A stretch of DNA of 64,000 bases, taken from Phormidium ambiguum IAM M-71 (GTDB lineage: Bacteria > Cyanobacteriota > Cyanobacteriia > Cyanobacteriales > Aerosakkonemataceae). Below are positions 36,104-44,050 of the stretch, piece by piece. The stretch lies in NCBI RefSeq assembly GCF_001904725.1, contig NZ_MRCE01000007.1:124001-188000 (forward strand). The letters run 5' to 3'. The notes below the pieces were generated by a model, which worked only from the letters and a program-made list of their open reading frames with translations, made no database searches and was not told the origin of the DNA. A program made the position numbers and the translations under genes. The number at the start of each line of letters is the position of its first letter. The first letter of the stretch is position 1.

Positions 36104-36406
36104 ATGATGAATGCTGCTTATGTTAGGTTTTTGAGGTCAGCCTACCGTAGAGAACCGATTGTTAGTTTTATGATTACTATTGGGGCGGTGGATGCAGTGA
36201 TTGGCGGAATTGGCGATCGCGCATCGTTGTTGACTTTTGGTATGGGTACAATAGCATTGGCGATCGCACTACGTTGGTTAATGCTTCAGCGTCGTCCCGC
36301 AGAAATCCCCACCGAAGCACCCCAAATTTATCTCCCACCTACGCCTTCCCAGTCTCAGTTACCTAATTTAAACGTGACAAATAAAAAACGTCCCCCACGT
36401 TCTTAA
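36104..36406 (+). CDS. Small membrane protein of unknown function
   Basis: A 100-residue protein, MMNAAYVRFLRSAYRREPIV at the start, then two helices (about 20-38 and 45-62) joined by GIGDRASLLTFG, and a Pro-rich cytosolic tail ending KKRPPRS. It resembles small conserved cyanobacterial membrane proteins; no function is known to me. It is in the same orientation as the HLIP gene and the MerR gene, separated by about 100-200 bp. Confidence 0.65.
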   Translation: MMNAAYVRFLRSAYRREPIVSFMITIGAVDAVIGGIGDRASLLTFGMGTIALAIALRWLMLQRRPAEIPTEAPQIYLPPTPSQSQLPNLNVTNKKRPPRS

Positions 36407-36510
36407 ACAAGGGAGAAGAAAAGCAGGAGGAACAGGAGAGAAGAATTAAAGATTTTCTCTGACTTTCCGAGATATGCTTACGGATAGCTGAATCTTAATG
36501 ACCTAAAATC

Positions 36511-36963
36511 ATGATCGAAACTGTTTTAGGCAAACTGTACAAGATTGGAGAAGTTGCATCATTTACTGGATTGCCAGTAAAAACTATTCGTTATTACGAA
36601 GAACTAGGCTTACTCTCACCTGTGGTGACACGCGCTTCCTCTGGATATCGACTGTTTGATTCTCAAGTACTCAAGCGACTGGATTTTATTAAACGCGCTC
36701 AGTCTTTGGGAATGAGTTTAAAAGAGATTCAGGAATTTCTCTTGATTCACGATCGAGGTGAGCTACCTTGTCACGAAGTTAAGCAACATATTAATGCGAA
36801 ACTCCGGGAGATCGATCGACAAATTGCGGCTTTGGAAATTTTGCGATCGGAATTACAAGAACTTCTTTCAGAATGGAAAGAACCAATATCTGATAATGTT
36901 GATGAAATAATCTGCCCTAATATTCAATCACATTTGGATGAAAGTTCCGAACATTGTCACTAA
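36511..36963 (+). CDS. MerR family transcriptional regulator
   Basis: A 150-residue MerR regulator. The N-terminal winged helix reads YKIGEVASFTGLPVKTIRYY followed by EELGLLSP and SGYRLFDSQVLKRLDFIKRA. The dimer helix is about residues 85-125. The C-terminal tail has CHEVKQ near residue 90 and CPNIQSHLDESSEHCH at the end, so metal or redox sensing by cysteines is plausible (inference). It overlaps the next gene's start by 26 bp, suggesting co-expression with the WD40 protein. Confidence 0.9.
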   Translation: MIETVLGKLYKIGEVASFTGLPVKTIRYYEELGLLSPVVTRASSGYRLFDSQVLKRLDFIKRAQSLGMSLKEIQEFLLIHDRGELPCHEVKQHINAKLREIDRQIAALEILRSELQELLSEWKEPISDNVDEIICPNIQSHLDESSEHCH

Positions 36964-38047
36964 ATTTTTTCAAGTCGGATGTGCAGTTTTTGTCAGTCTT
37001 AGTGGCTACACAATTTTTACAGATATAACACGAGCAAATATTAATAATATTGCCGAAAAACTGCCCGCACCAACTAATCCCCAATTTCCTGAAACTCCTG
37101 TACCACCTCCAGAAAATACTTGGCAAAGAGTCAGACTTTTACATAATATCAAAGCTCATTGGGGGCCAATTTACGCTCTTACTTTCAGTCCCGACGGCAA
37201 ATATCTTGCCAGTGGCGGAACTGATATCGATACCAAAATTCGCCTCTGGAATCCGATAAAAGGCAATAGAATTCGCACAATTACCGCTCATAGCAACCGA
37301 GTTTTAGCCTTAGCAATTACTCCAGATAATTTGACAATTGCTAGTGGTAGTGAAGATACCACCCTAAATATTTGGAGCTTAAAAAATGGCAAACTCAGTC
37401 GGAGTTTGACCCACGATTTCAGTAATATTTTATCAATGGCGATTACTCCTGATGGACAAACATTAGTGAGTGGTGGTTTGGACGGAATTAGATTAATTGA
37501 TTTAAAAACAGAAAGGTTACTTTATACTCGCGTACCTTTATCTCAACCAATAGTTTATGCTGTGGCAATTAGTCCCAATGGGCAAATTTTGGCAACTGGA
37601 GGTAGAGATACAAAAATTTATTTATGGAATATTCAAAATAGTCAATTTCTTGGTACTATACCTGGACATCAAGGCGCAATTACTTCGTTAGCTTTTTCCC
37701 CAGATGGTAATACTTTGGTGAGTGGCAGTTATGACCATACAGTTAAAGTTTGGAATCTGACAACTCGGAGATCCTTTACGCTTGTTGGTCATCAAAATAT
37801 TGTGAATTCTGTGACGGTGCATCCTGATGGGAGAACTGTAGCGAGTGCGGGTAGGGATGGTGTGAGAATTTGGGATTTACGAAGCGGACAACAAATTCGA
37901 TCGATCATGATTGATACAGATTGGATACAAACAGTTGCTTTTAGTCCTGATGGTAATTTTTTAGCAACTGGTGCATTTGATGGCAAACTGAAAATTTGGG
38001 AAGGGATTAATAAAAATTTCCCGATCGATTTTGGTGAAAATCAATAA
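36938..38047 (+). CDS. WD40-repeat protein, probably exported
   Basis: A 369-residue protein. The N terminus MKVPNIVTKFFQVGCAVFVS followed by LSGYTIF is a probable signal peptide or anchor. A Pro-rich linker follows to residue 60. Seven WD40 units then form a full propeller, for example FSPDGKYLASGGTD, TPDNLTIASGSEDTTLNIWS, FSPDGNTLVSGSYDHTVKVW and FSPDGNFLATGAFDGKLKIW. It overlaps the MerR gene by 26 bp. The ligand is unknown. The 38131-38156 hairpin with a T-run could end its transcript. Confidence 0.88.
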   Translation: MKVPNIVTKFFQVGCAVFVSLSGYTIFTDITRANINNIAEKLPAPTNPQFPETPVPPPENTWQRVRLLHNIKAHWGPIYALTFSPDGKYLASGGTDIDTKIRLWNPIKGNRIRTITAHSNRVLALAITPDNLTIASGSEDTTLNIWSLKNGKLSRSLTHDFSNILSMAITPDGQTLVSGGLDGIRLIDLKTERLLYTRVPLSQPIVYAVAISPNGQILATGGRDTKIYLWNIQNSQFLGTIPGHQGAITSLAFSPDGNTLVSGSYDHTVKVWNLTTRRSFTLVGHQNIVNSVTVHPDGRTVASAGRDGVRIWDLRSGQQIRSIMIDTDWIQTVAFSPDGNFLATGAFDGKLKIWEGINKNFPIDFGENQ

Positions 38048-38067
38048 AATTCATGCAAATTACATTT

Positions 38068-38340
38068 TTAGGCTGTCTTCCCGCTAAAGCGCAACAACGT
38101 ACTTTTTTGTGTAAGTCTTGATAAAAAAAGAGGGAGGAAATTAACTTCTCCTCCCTTAGCATTTTTCTTGTTTAATTTTTGGCTTTGATTTGGTTTTTGG
38201 TCTTCAGACTGTTCTTTGAGTCTCTTCCGCAACATTTGTTGTTGTTTCTTCAGTTGTCTTGCTCTTGCAGAACCGCCTCTACCTTTGTCGTTTCTTCCCT
38301 CTTTGCGGGGAGATTCCCAACGCTTAAGTTGTCGAGCCAT
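38068..38340 (-). CDS. Small basic protein, 3' end uncertain
   Basis: From ATG 38340 it encodes about 90 residues starting MARQLKRWESPRKEGRNDKG, very rich in Lys, Arg and Gln. The family is not recognised; it could be a nucleic-acid-binding small protein. The reading frame runs through a strong hairpin plus T-run (38131-38156) and a dispersed repeat piece (38082-38102), so the last 20 or so residues are suspicious. A frameshift at AAGAAAAATGC near 38160-38170 would end the protein before the hairpin. Confidence 0.35.
   Translation of the reverse strand: MARQLKRWESPRKEGRNDKGRGGSARARQLKKQQQMLRKRLKEQSEDQKPNQSQKLNKKNAKGGEVNFLPLFLSRLTQKSTLLRFSGKTA
38131..38156. terminator. Bidirectional intrinsic terminator hairpin
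   Basis: Arms AGGGAGGA and TCCTCCCT (perfect, 8 bp) with a 10-nt loop. On the plus strand it is followed by TAGCATTTTT, on the minus strand by CTTTTTTTATC. It can terminate the WD40 gene and the opposing small basic gene. Confidence 0.8.
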
Positions 38341-38438
38341 TTTTCTTGCTTTTGATTTAGTTTTTTTTGCTTTACTTATTATAACAATTTTCATTGATAT
38401 TAGCAGCTTCAGACTTAGTTCTATTTTTCTGCTTTCAA

Positions 38439-38864
38439 TTACTTAAGGGGTACATTCAGAGCGTTTGCTTGTAAAAGCAACCTTCGTTCTTCTACCCGCT
38501 CAGGACGATTCATTTGTAACAATCGCACAGTCACTCGCCCGATCGCATTCAAAGTAATGATTTCACCCTCTTTTAATTGAAAATGGTTATACCAGCGATC
38601 GTGACGAGGTTGATATAACCTGACAATTTCTCCATTGCTAGGATCGATCGATGCCAGATCGCTTCCCTTGTACTTATTGCAAATTGTACAAGCCAGTGCC
38701 AAGTTAGTTTCGTCTGTTTGTCCACCATGCTTTTCAGCAATTACATGATCGACTTCATGAGGTACGAGAACTGCCATTTCAGGGATTAAACAATATTCAC
38801 AAGCATAATTGGCCCGCTCGCGCACCAACCGTCTGAGTGCGGCAGAAATGTATGTCTTACTCAT
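38439..38864 (-). CDS. HNH endonuclease
   Basis: A 141-residue HNH nuclease. The core reads RERANYACEYCLIPEMAVLV, then PHEVDHVIAEKHGGQTDETN, then LALACTICNKYKGSDLASID. It has two CxxC zinc ligand pairs and the catalytic His in EVDHVIAEKHGG. The ATG directly follows the TAA of the upstream gene (TAAATG), so the two are translationally coupled. HNH proteins with such a small coupled partner in cyanobacteria may be toxin-like or homing-type nucleases; the target is unknown. Confidence 0.92.
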   Translation of the reverse strand: MSKTYISAALRRLVRERANYACEYCLIPEMAVLVPHEVDHVIAEKHGGQTDETNLALACTICNKYKGSDLASIDPSNGEIVRLYQPRHDRWYNHFQLKEGEIITLNAIGRVTVRLLQMNRPERVEERRLLLQANALNVPLK

Positions 38865-39221
38865 TTAAGACAACGCCTTTAACTTGAGCAAAGCTTTGGC
38901 TTTAGCCATTCGCACTAAATGTTCTATATATTCATATTGCTGCCACAATCTTTCTTCTTCAGTTGTCAATCCAACAGTCCTATTTTTTTCCAATAAACTG
39001 GTAATTTGTTGTTGTAATGTCTCAGAAGGTTTTAATGCCAAAATTTCTTCTGAAGAGGGAAGATTTGCCAAAAACTCCAATACTTCTGCTAAACCAGAAA
39101 ATCCAGATTGACCGATCGCGTTCCATTCTCGCAATCCCAATTCCAAAATCTGAGGCAACTGGTCTTGTAGTGGACTCAATCGGAATGCCAACTCATCGGG
39201 AATCTCAACTTTGATCTGCAT
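38865..39221 (-). CDS. Small protein coupled to HNH nuclease
   Basis: A 118-residue helical protein, starting MQIKVEIPDELAFRLSPLQD. The N-terminal IPDELAFRL-type strand-helix looks like a ribbon-helix-helix antitoxin start, then RTVGLTTEEERLWQQYEYIE and a Lys-rich end. It matches a recurrent cyanobacterial protein found upstream of HNH or PIN genes. An antitoxin or regulatory role is inferred from coupling (TAAATG) and the N-terminal pattern, not from a proven family. Confidence 0.65.
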   Translation of the reverse strand: MQIKVEIPDELAFRLSPLQDQLPQILELGLREWNAIGQSGFSGLAEVLEFLANLPSSEEILALKPSETLQQQITSLLEKNRTVGLTTEEERLWQQYEYIEHLVRMAKAKALLKLKALS

Positions 39222-39319
39222 GATCTGGTTTTAATGGCTTTCAAAAGACTCTTCTGATTTTATCTCAGCACATTTGTATTCGTCATTAATTTAGACAGCA
39301 CCTATCATCCTCAGTTCCC

Positions 39320-42300
39320 TTAATTTTCTGTCAATTCATAAATTTCCTCAAAGCAGAAACGATACACTAAGTCGGTTAATCCTTCTGCCAATAACTTATG
39401 AGATGAGGGTATTTGAGTAATTAATTGGCTAATTTTTTGACCATCTACTTCTAGGGATGCTTGGTGCAATTCTGCAATCCATTCTGATGGCATAACTAAT
39501 AAGTCTGAAGGTTTGAGATCTTTGCCACTACCAACGGTTTCTTCTGAATTTTGATTTTCTGATTCTTCTGCGTAAATAAAGCGAATTCCGATGTGTTCGG
39601 TGAGTTTATCAAAAATTACTTGTTCCCGGAAAGGTTTGCTGACTAAATCATCACAACCTGCGGCTAAAATACTAGTTCTTTGTTCTTCAAAGGCGCTGGC
39701 AGTGAGGGCAATAATTTTGGGAAAAGTGGAATTATTATTAACTTTACTTCTAATTTGCCGAGTGGCTTCGTAACCATCCATAATTGGCATTCGCATATCC
39801 ATCCAAATTAGGTGAGGTTGCCAATTTTCCCAAGTTGCGATCGCTTCTATTCCATTATTCGCTGTACGAACTTCCAAACCAACACTTCCTAAAAGTTGAG
39901 CAATAATATCTCGGTTTTCTGAGCGATCGTCTACTACTAAAATTCGATAAGTAAGTTGATTGGGTGCGATCTTTAAAACTCGTCTATTCGTTAATAATGG
40001 TGTTACTTCGGAAGAGTCGGCTAAAGTAACTTGAATCTCAAAACTGAAAGTAGAACCTGTTCCTAAAATACTATTAACTTGAATATCTCCTCCCATCAAC
40101 CGGATAAATTGACGGCTAATAGTTAAGCCCAAACCTGTACCTTCTCTAGCTTGAGTGCCACTACTTGTTTGCACAAAAGGTTGAAATAAATTATCTATTT
40201 CATCTGGTGCAATACCTCTACCTGTATCTTGAACTTCAAAGTAAAGCGTAATTTCTTCTTGGGTTCTATACTTTGTTAAAGCACGGAGCGTTACTTCTCC
40301 TATTTCGGTGAATTTAACAGCATTACTTAATAAGTTGATCAACACTTGTCGAAGTTTACCTTCATCAGTAAAAATGTATTGAGGTAAATCTGTAGCTATC
40401 TCAAATTGGAGAGATAATTGTTTGGCTTCGGCGCGAACTTGGAACATTCCTTGTAAGGTTTGTAGCAAGCGATGTAAATCAAAAGGGATAGAGTTTAAAA
40501 CTGTTCTTCCCGCTTCAATTTTGGACATTTCTAACACATCATTAATTAAAGTTAGTAAATGTTCTCCACTGCGGTTAATGGTAGCAAGAGATGCTTTTTG
40601 ACGTGCAGTTATGGCGCTATCTCTTTCCATTAATTGAGCAAAACCTAAAATTGCATTTAATGGAGTCCGCAGTTCATGACTCATATTTGCTAAAAAAGTA
40701 CTTTTAGCATTGTTAGCTGCTTCAGCGGCTTCTTTAGCAACTCTTAAGGCTTCTTCGGCTTTATGTCTGGCAATACCAATAGCTGTAATTTCTCCGACTA
40801 ATTTGAGCAAACTAATATCATCTTCGCTCCAAATTTTAGCAAAGTTCACTACATCTGCACCGATAAATCCAATGACTTTACTGGAGTGAATTAAGGGTGC
40901 AATTATTAAAGATTGTATTGCTTGAAGTTGCAGCATTGTTCTTTCTGCTGTAGCTTCGGGGGGAAGGTCAGAAATTGAGGAAATTTGAATTTCTTGACCG
41001 TAAAAAATTTTCTGAGAAAACCAAGGCAAAATGTTAAAGTTAGATATTTTTAAATAATTAGCTAATGATTGAATTCCTTCAGCACACCATTCACCAATTA
41101 GGGAAAGATGTTTTTGATCTTCTGATAATTCAAAGATGCAACTACGTTCTACTCCTAAAAAGTGCGCGATCGCTTTCAATGTAAAATTAAGTGCTGTGTT
41201 TACATCTTGGTCAATAAATTGCCGAGAAATACAACTAACTAAACTTTCTCTTCTCGCCCGACTTTCTAATGCTTGTTCTGCTTGTTTACGTTCTAATTCT
41301 GCACCAGCACGGGCGGCAAAAATTCGTAAAATTAACTCTCTTCCGGGGTCATTTTCCATTGGTTTTACATCCATTACTGCTAAATGACCCAAGATTTCAC
41401 CTGACGAATTAATTAAGGGAATTCCTAAGTAGCTTTCTGCACCAATCTTTGCTAAATCTCGATCGTCAGGAAACAAGTTTTTAATGTTTGTTGGATAATA
41501 ACAAGTTTGTCCTAATAAAATGCTTTCACATGGCGTTCCTTGTAAATCATATTCAAAATTTTCGCCCAAACGATCGCCTGTCCAAATTGCTAAAGTGCGG
41601 ACTTTAGTTTTAGTTTGATTAATAAATTCAGTTACTAAGGAATAACGAACTCTTAATACAGATGCAAGGTAACGAACGCAGGAATTAAAGAATTCGTCTC
41701 CTGTTGTTGCTGCTGTTCCTTCAACAATTAATCGTAAAGCTTGTTCTCGGTGTTTGCGATCGGTAATGTCTTCCGAAATACATAATAAATGTGTAATTCG
41801 TTTTTGGCTATCAAATAACGGGAATTTTAATACTCTGATTAAAATTTTCTCTTGATTAGCCGTATAAACTTCCATTTCTGGAATTTCTAATAATGTACCT
41901 TGTTCTACTACTGTTAAGTCTTGTTGGCGGAAAAAGTCAGCTGATTCTTGAGAAATTAATTCACGATCGTTTAAACCTAATGCTTGTTCTTTGGAAAAAC
42001 CTAGAATCTTTTCGGCATTTTTATTGATTAATACATAACGAAAATCATTATTATTGTCTTTAGCAAAAAGCCCTAAAGGGATGTTATTAATAATATTATC
42101 TAAAAATTGTTGTGATTGTTTTACTTCTTCTTCTAAACGTTTGCGATCGCTAATGTCCACAATCATAAATTCTACGCAAGATTCTTCGGCATTAATTCTG
42201 GCTGAGAATAAACCCCAACTAATTCCTCCGTCTTGACGGTATAATTGCATTTCAAAATTGCGAATTTCTCCGTACTGTTCCATTTGAGATATCATCCAAG

Positions 42301-44023
42301 AACGATCGTTAGGATTAACATGAAATTCTCCAGCACGTCGTTTACCAATTAATTCTTTAGCTGACTTATAACCAATGATTTCTGCACAAGGTTGATTAGC
42401 ATCAATAAACAACCCATCTGATAACCGAGAACGTCCAATTCCTACTAAAGAATTTTCAAAAATATGACGATATTTTATTTCACTGCGACGCAAAGCTTCT
42501 TCTGATTTTTTGCGATCGGTAATATCTGTTACTACACCTTCTAAACAATTTTCTTCTACATTTAAACGTACAGAACACAACAACCAAAGAAGTGTGCCAT
42601 CCCGACGGCGAAATTGTACTTCATAGTTGTGCAATTGACCATTTTCTAATACTTGATTAACAACCACTTGGCGATCGTCTTGATGAATGTAAAAATCAGT
42701 AGTATATTTCTTTTTAATTACCTCACCAGGAGAACTATATCCAGTTAGTTCTATAAATTTTTGATTAGCATCTAAAATTAATCCATCCTCAATTCTAGTT
42801 AAAACAATTCCTACTTGGGAGTTCTCAAACAACCGCCGAAATCTTAATTCACTCCGGCGCAAAGCTGCTTCTGCTTGTTTGCGTTCTGTAATATTTTTAG
42901 AAAAGCTAAAATCTAACTCTTTTCCATCAAATTCTAAAAAATATGCAGATACTTCTATAGGAATCAACTCTCCTGTTTTGGAACGCATCATAGTTTCAAA
43001 AGTCAGAGTTCCTTTTTCTTTAAGTTCTCGCCAATGTTCTGGCCAAACTTCTTTAGGATAATTAGGATCTAAATCATGAACTTTTAATCCTAATAATTCT
43101 TCTCTGGAAAATCCCACTAAACGACAAGAAGCTTGGTTAACATAGTAAATTTTTCCATCTCGATCGCAACAAGCAACATTATCAGAAATCTGATCTAAGG
43201 CAAATTGACTAAATCTTAATCTTTCTTCGGTTTTCTTTTGTTCGGTAATATCCCGAAAACTCCAAACTCGACCAATAATTTCCTCACCTTTCCATTGTGG
43301 TTGAGAATAACGCTCAAAAATTCTACCGTCTTTGAATTCTACTAAATCTAACGCTACTACTTCTGGACGGTTAATAAATAAATCCCAAACCTTGGCCAGA
43401 AAATCTTCTGGATCTTTGGTTTGTTGCGCTAAAAATTGTAGTCTTTCATCTTCTTTTCCCGGTAATAATAACTCTTCTGGCATTCCCCACATTTGTAAAA
43501 ATTTCTGATTATAAATTGGTGCATTACGAGCGCGATTTACTACTAAAATTCCATCAGCAGTGGATTCTAAAGTAGCTTGTAATAAAGATAAATATTCCTG
43601 CTGTTTTTGTTCTTCAATAATCGATTTACTTTGCGGACAAACCATTTCAATTACTAAAACAACTGCCGGGATATTGTCTTTGATTTCTACTGCATTACCA
43701 GATATTTTAAAATTTAACTTATTGTCACTTTTAACGAATTGATATTCTGTTGTTTCATATTCTCCCTTGATGATTTTAAAATCGGGATAAGCATCATGAG
43801 CTAGTGGTTTTTCTGCTTGTTGTAACGGTAATAATTCACAAAAATTAGCCCCAATAATTGAAGAATTTGTTTCAATTAATTGAGTAAAAGCAGAATTACA
43901 CCATTCTATTTTGTGATTTTCACCTAAAAATACAACTGCATCTGCGATCGCATTTAGCGCCACTTCCATTTTACGAATAGTTGCTTGCAGTTCGCTTACC
44001 GACTTTGACTTTTTATTGCCCAT
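39320..44023 (-). CDS. Hybrid sensor histidine kinase with six PAS and two GAF domains
   Basis: A 1567-residue cytosolic kinase without transmembrane helices. Domain order: PAS1-6 (about 15-760), GAF1 (about 770-930), GAF2 (about 940-1100), HisKA with the phospho-His in FLANMSHELRTPLNAILGF near residue 1125, HATPase (LINLLSNAVKFT, DTGRGIAPDEI, GTGLGLTISRQFIRLMGG), and a receiver domain (YRILVVDDRSENRDI, LIWMDMRMPIMDGYEATRQI) near 1375-1490. A short unassigned C-terminal tail follows. The gene starts 27 bp after a multidomain response regulator and is probably co-transcribed. No chromophore-binding GAF cysteine could be assigned. Confidence 0.93.
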   Translation of the reverse strand: MGNKKSKSVSELQATIRKMEVALNAIADAVVFLGENHKIEWCNSAFTQLIETNSSIIGANFCELLPLQQAEKPLAHDAYPDFKIIKGEYETTEYQFVKSDNKLNFKISGNAVEIKDNIPAVVLVIEMVCPQSKSIIEEQKQQEYLSLLQATLESTADGILVVNRARNAPIYNQKFLQMWGMPEELLLPGKEDERLQFLAQQTKDPEDFLAKVWDLFINRPEVVALDLVEFKDGRIFERYSQPQWKGEEIIGRVWSFRDITEQKKTEERLRFSQFALDQISDNVACCDRDGKIYYVNQASCRLVGFSREELLGLKVHDLDPNYPKEVWPEHWRELKEKGTLTFETMMRSKTGELIPIEVSAYFLEFDGKELDFSFSKNITERKQAEAALRRSELRFRRLFENSQVGIVLTRIEDGLILDANQKFIELTGYSSPGEVIKKKYTTDFYIHQDDRQVVVNQVLENGQLHNYEVQFRRRDGTLLWLLCSVRLNVEENCLEGVVTDITDRKKSEEALRRSEIKYRHIFENSLVGIGRSRLSDGLFIDANQPCAEIIGYKSAKELIGKRRAGEFHVNPNDRSWMISQMEQYGEIRNFEMQLYRQDGGISWGLFSARINAEESCVEFMIVDISDRKRLEEEVKQSQQFLDNIINNIPLGLFAKDNNNDFRYVLINKNAEKILGFSKEQALGLNDRELISQESADFFRQQDLTVVEQGTLLEIPEMEVYTANQEKILIRVLKFPLFDSQKRITHLLCISEDITDRKHREQALRLIVEGTAATTGDEFFNSCVRYLASVLRVRYSLVTEFINQTKTKVRTLAIWTGDRLGENFEYDLQGTPCESILLGQTCYYPTNIKNLFPDDRDLAKIGAESYLGIPLINSSGEILGHLAVMDVKPMENDPGRELILRIFAARAGAELERKQAEQALESRARRESLVSCISRQFIDQDVNTALNFTLKAIAHFLGVERSCIFELSEDQKHLSLIGEWCAEGIQSLANYLKISNFNILPWFSQKIFYGQEIQISSISDLPPEATAERTMLQLQAIQSLIIAPLIHSSKVIGFIGADVVNFAKIWSEDDISLLKLVGEITAIGIARHKAEEALRVAKEAAEAANNAKSTFLANMSHELRTPLNAILGFAQLMERDSAITARQKASLATINRSGEHLLTLINDVLEMSKIEAGRTVLNSIPFDLHRLLQTLQGMFQVRAEAKQLSLQFEIATDLPQYIFTDEGKLRQVLINLLSNAVKFTEIGEVTLRALTKYRTQEEITLYFEVQDTGRGIAPDEIDNLFQPFVQTSSGTQAREGTGLGLTISRQFIRLMGGDIQVNSILGTGSTFSFEIQVTLADSSEVTPLLTNRRVLKIAPNQLTYRILVVDDRSENRDIIAQLLGSVGLEVRTANNGIEAIATWENWQPHLIWMDMRMPIMDGYEATRQIRSKVNNNSTFPKIIALTASAFEEQRTSILAAGCDDLVSKPFREQVIFDKLTEHIGIRFIYAEESENQNSEETVGSGKDLKPSDLLVMPSEWIAELHQASLEVDGQKISQLITQIPSSHKLLAEGLTDLVYRFCFEEIYELTEN

Positions 44024-44050
44024 ATTCTTTGCTTTGGATCGATAAACTCT

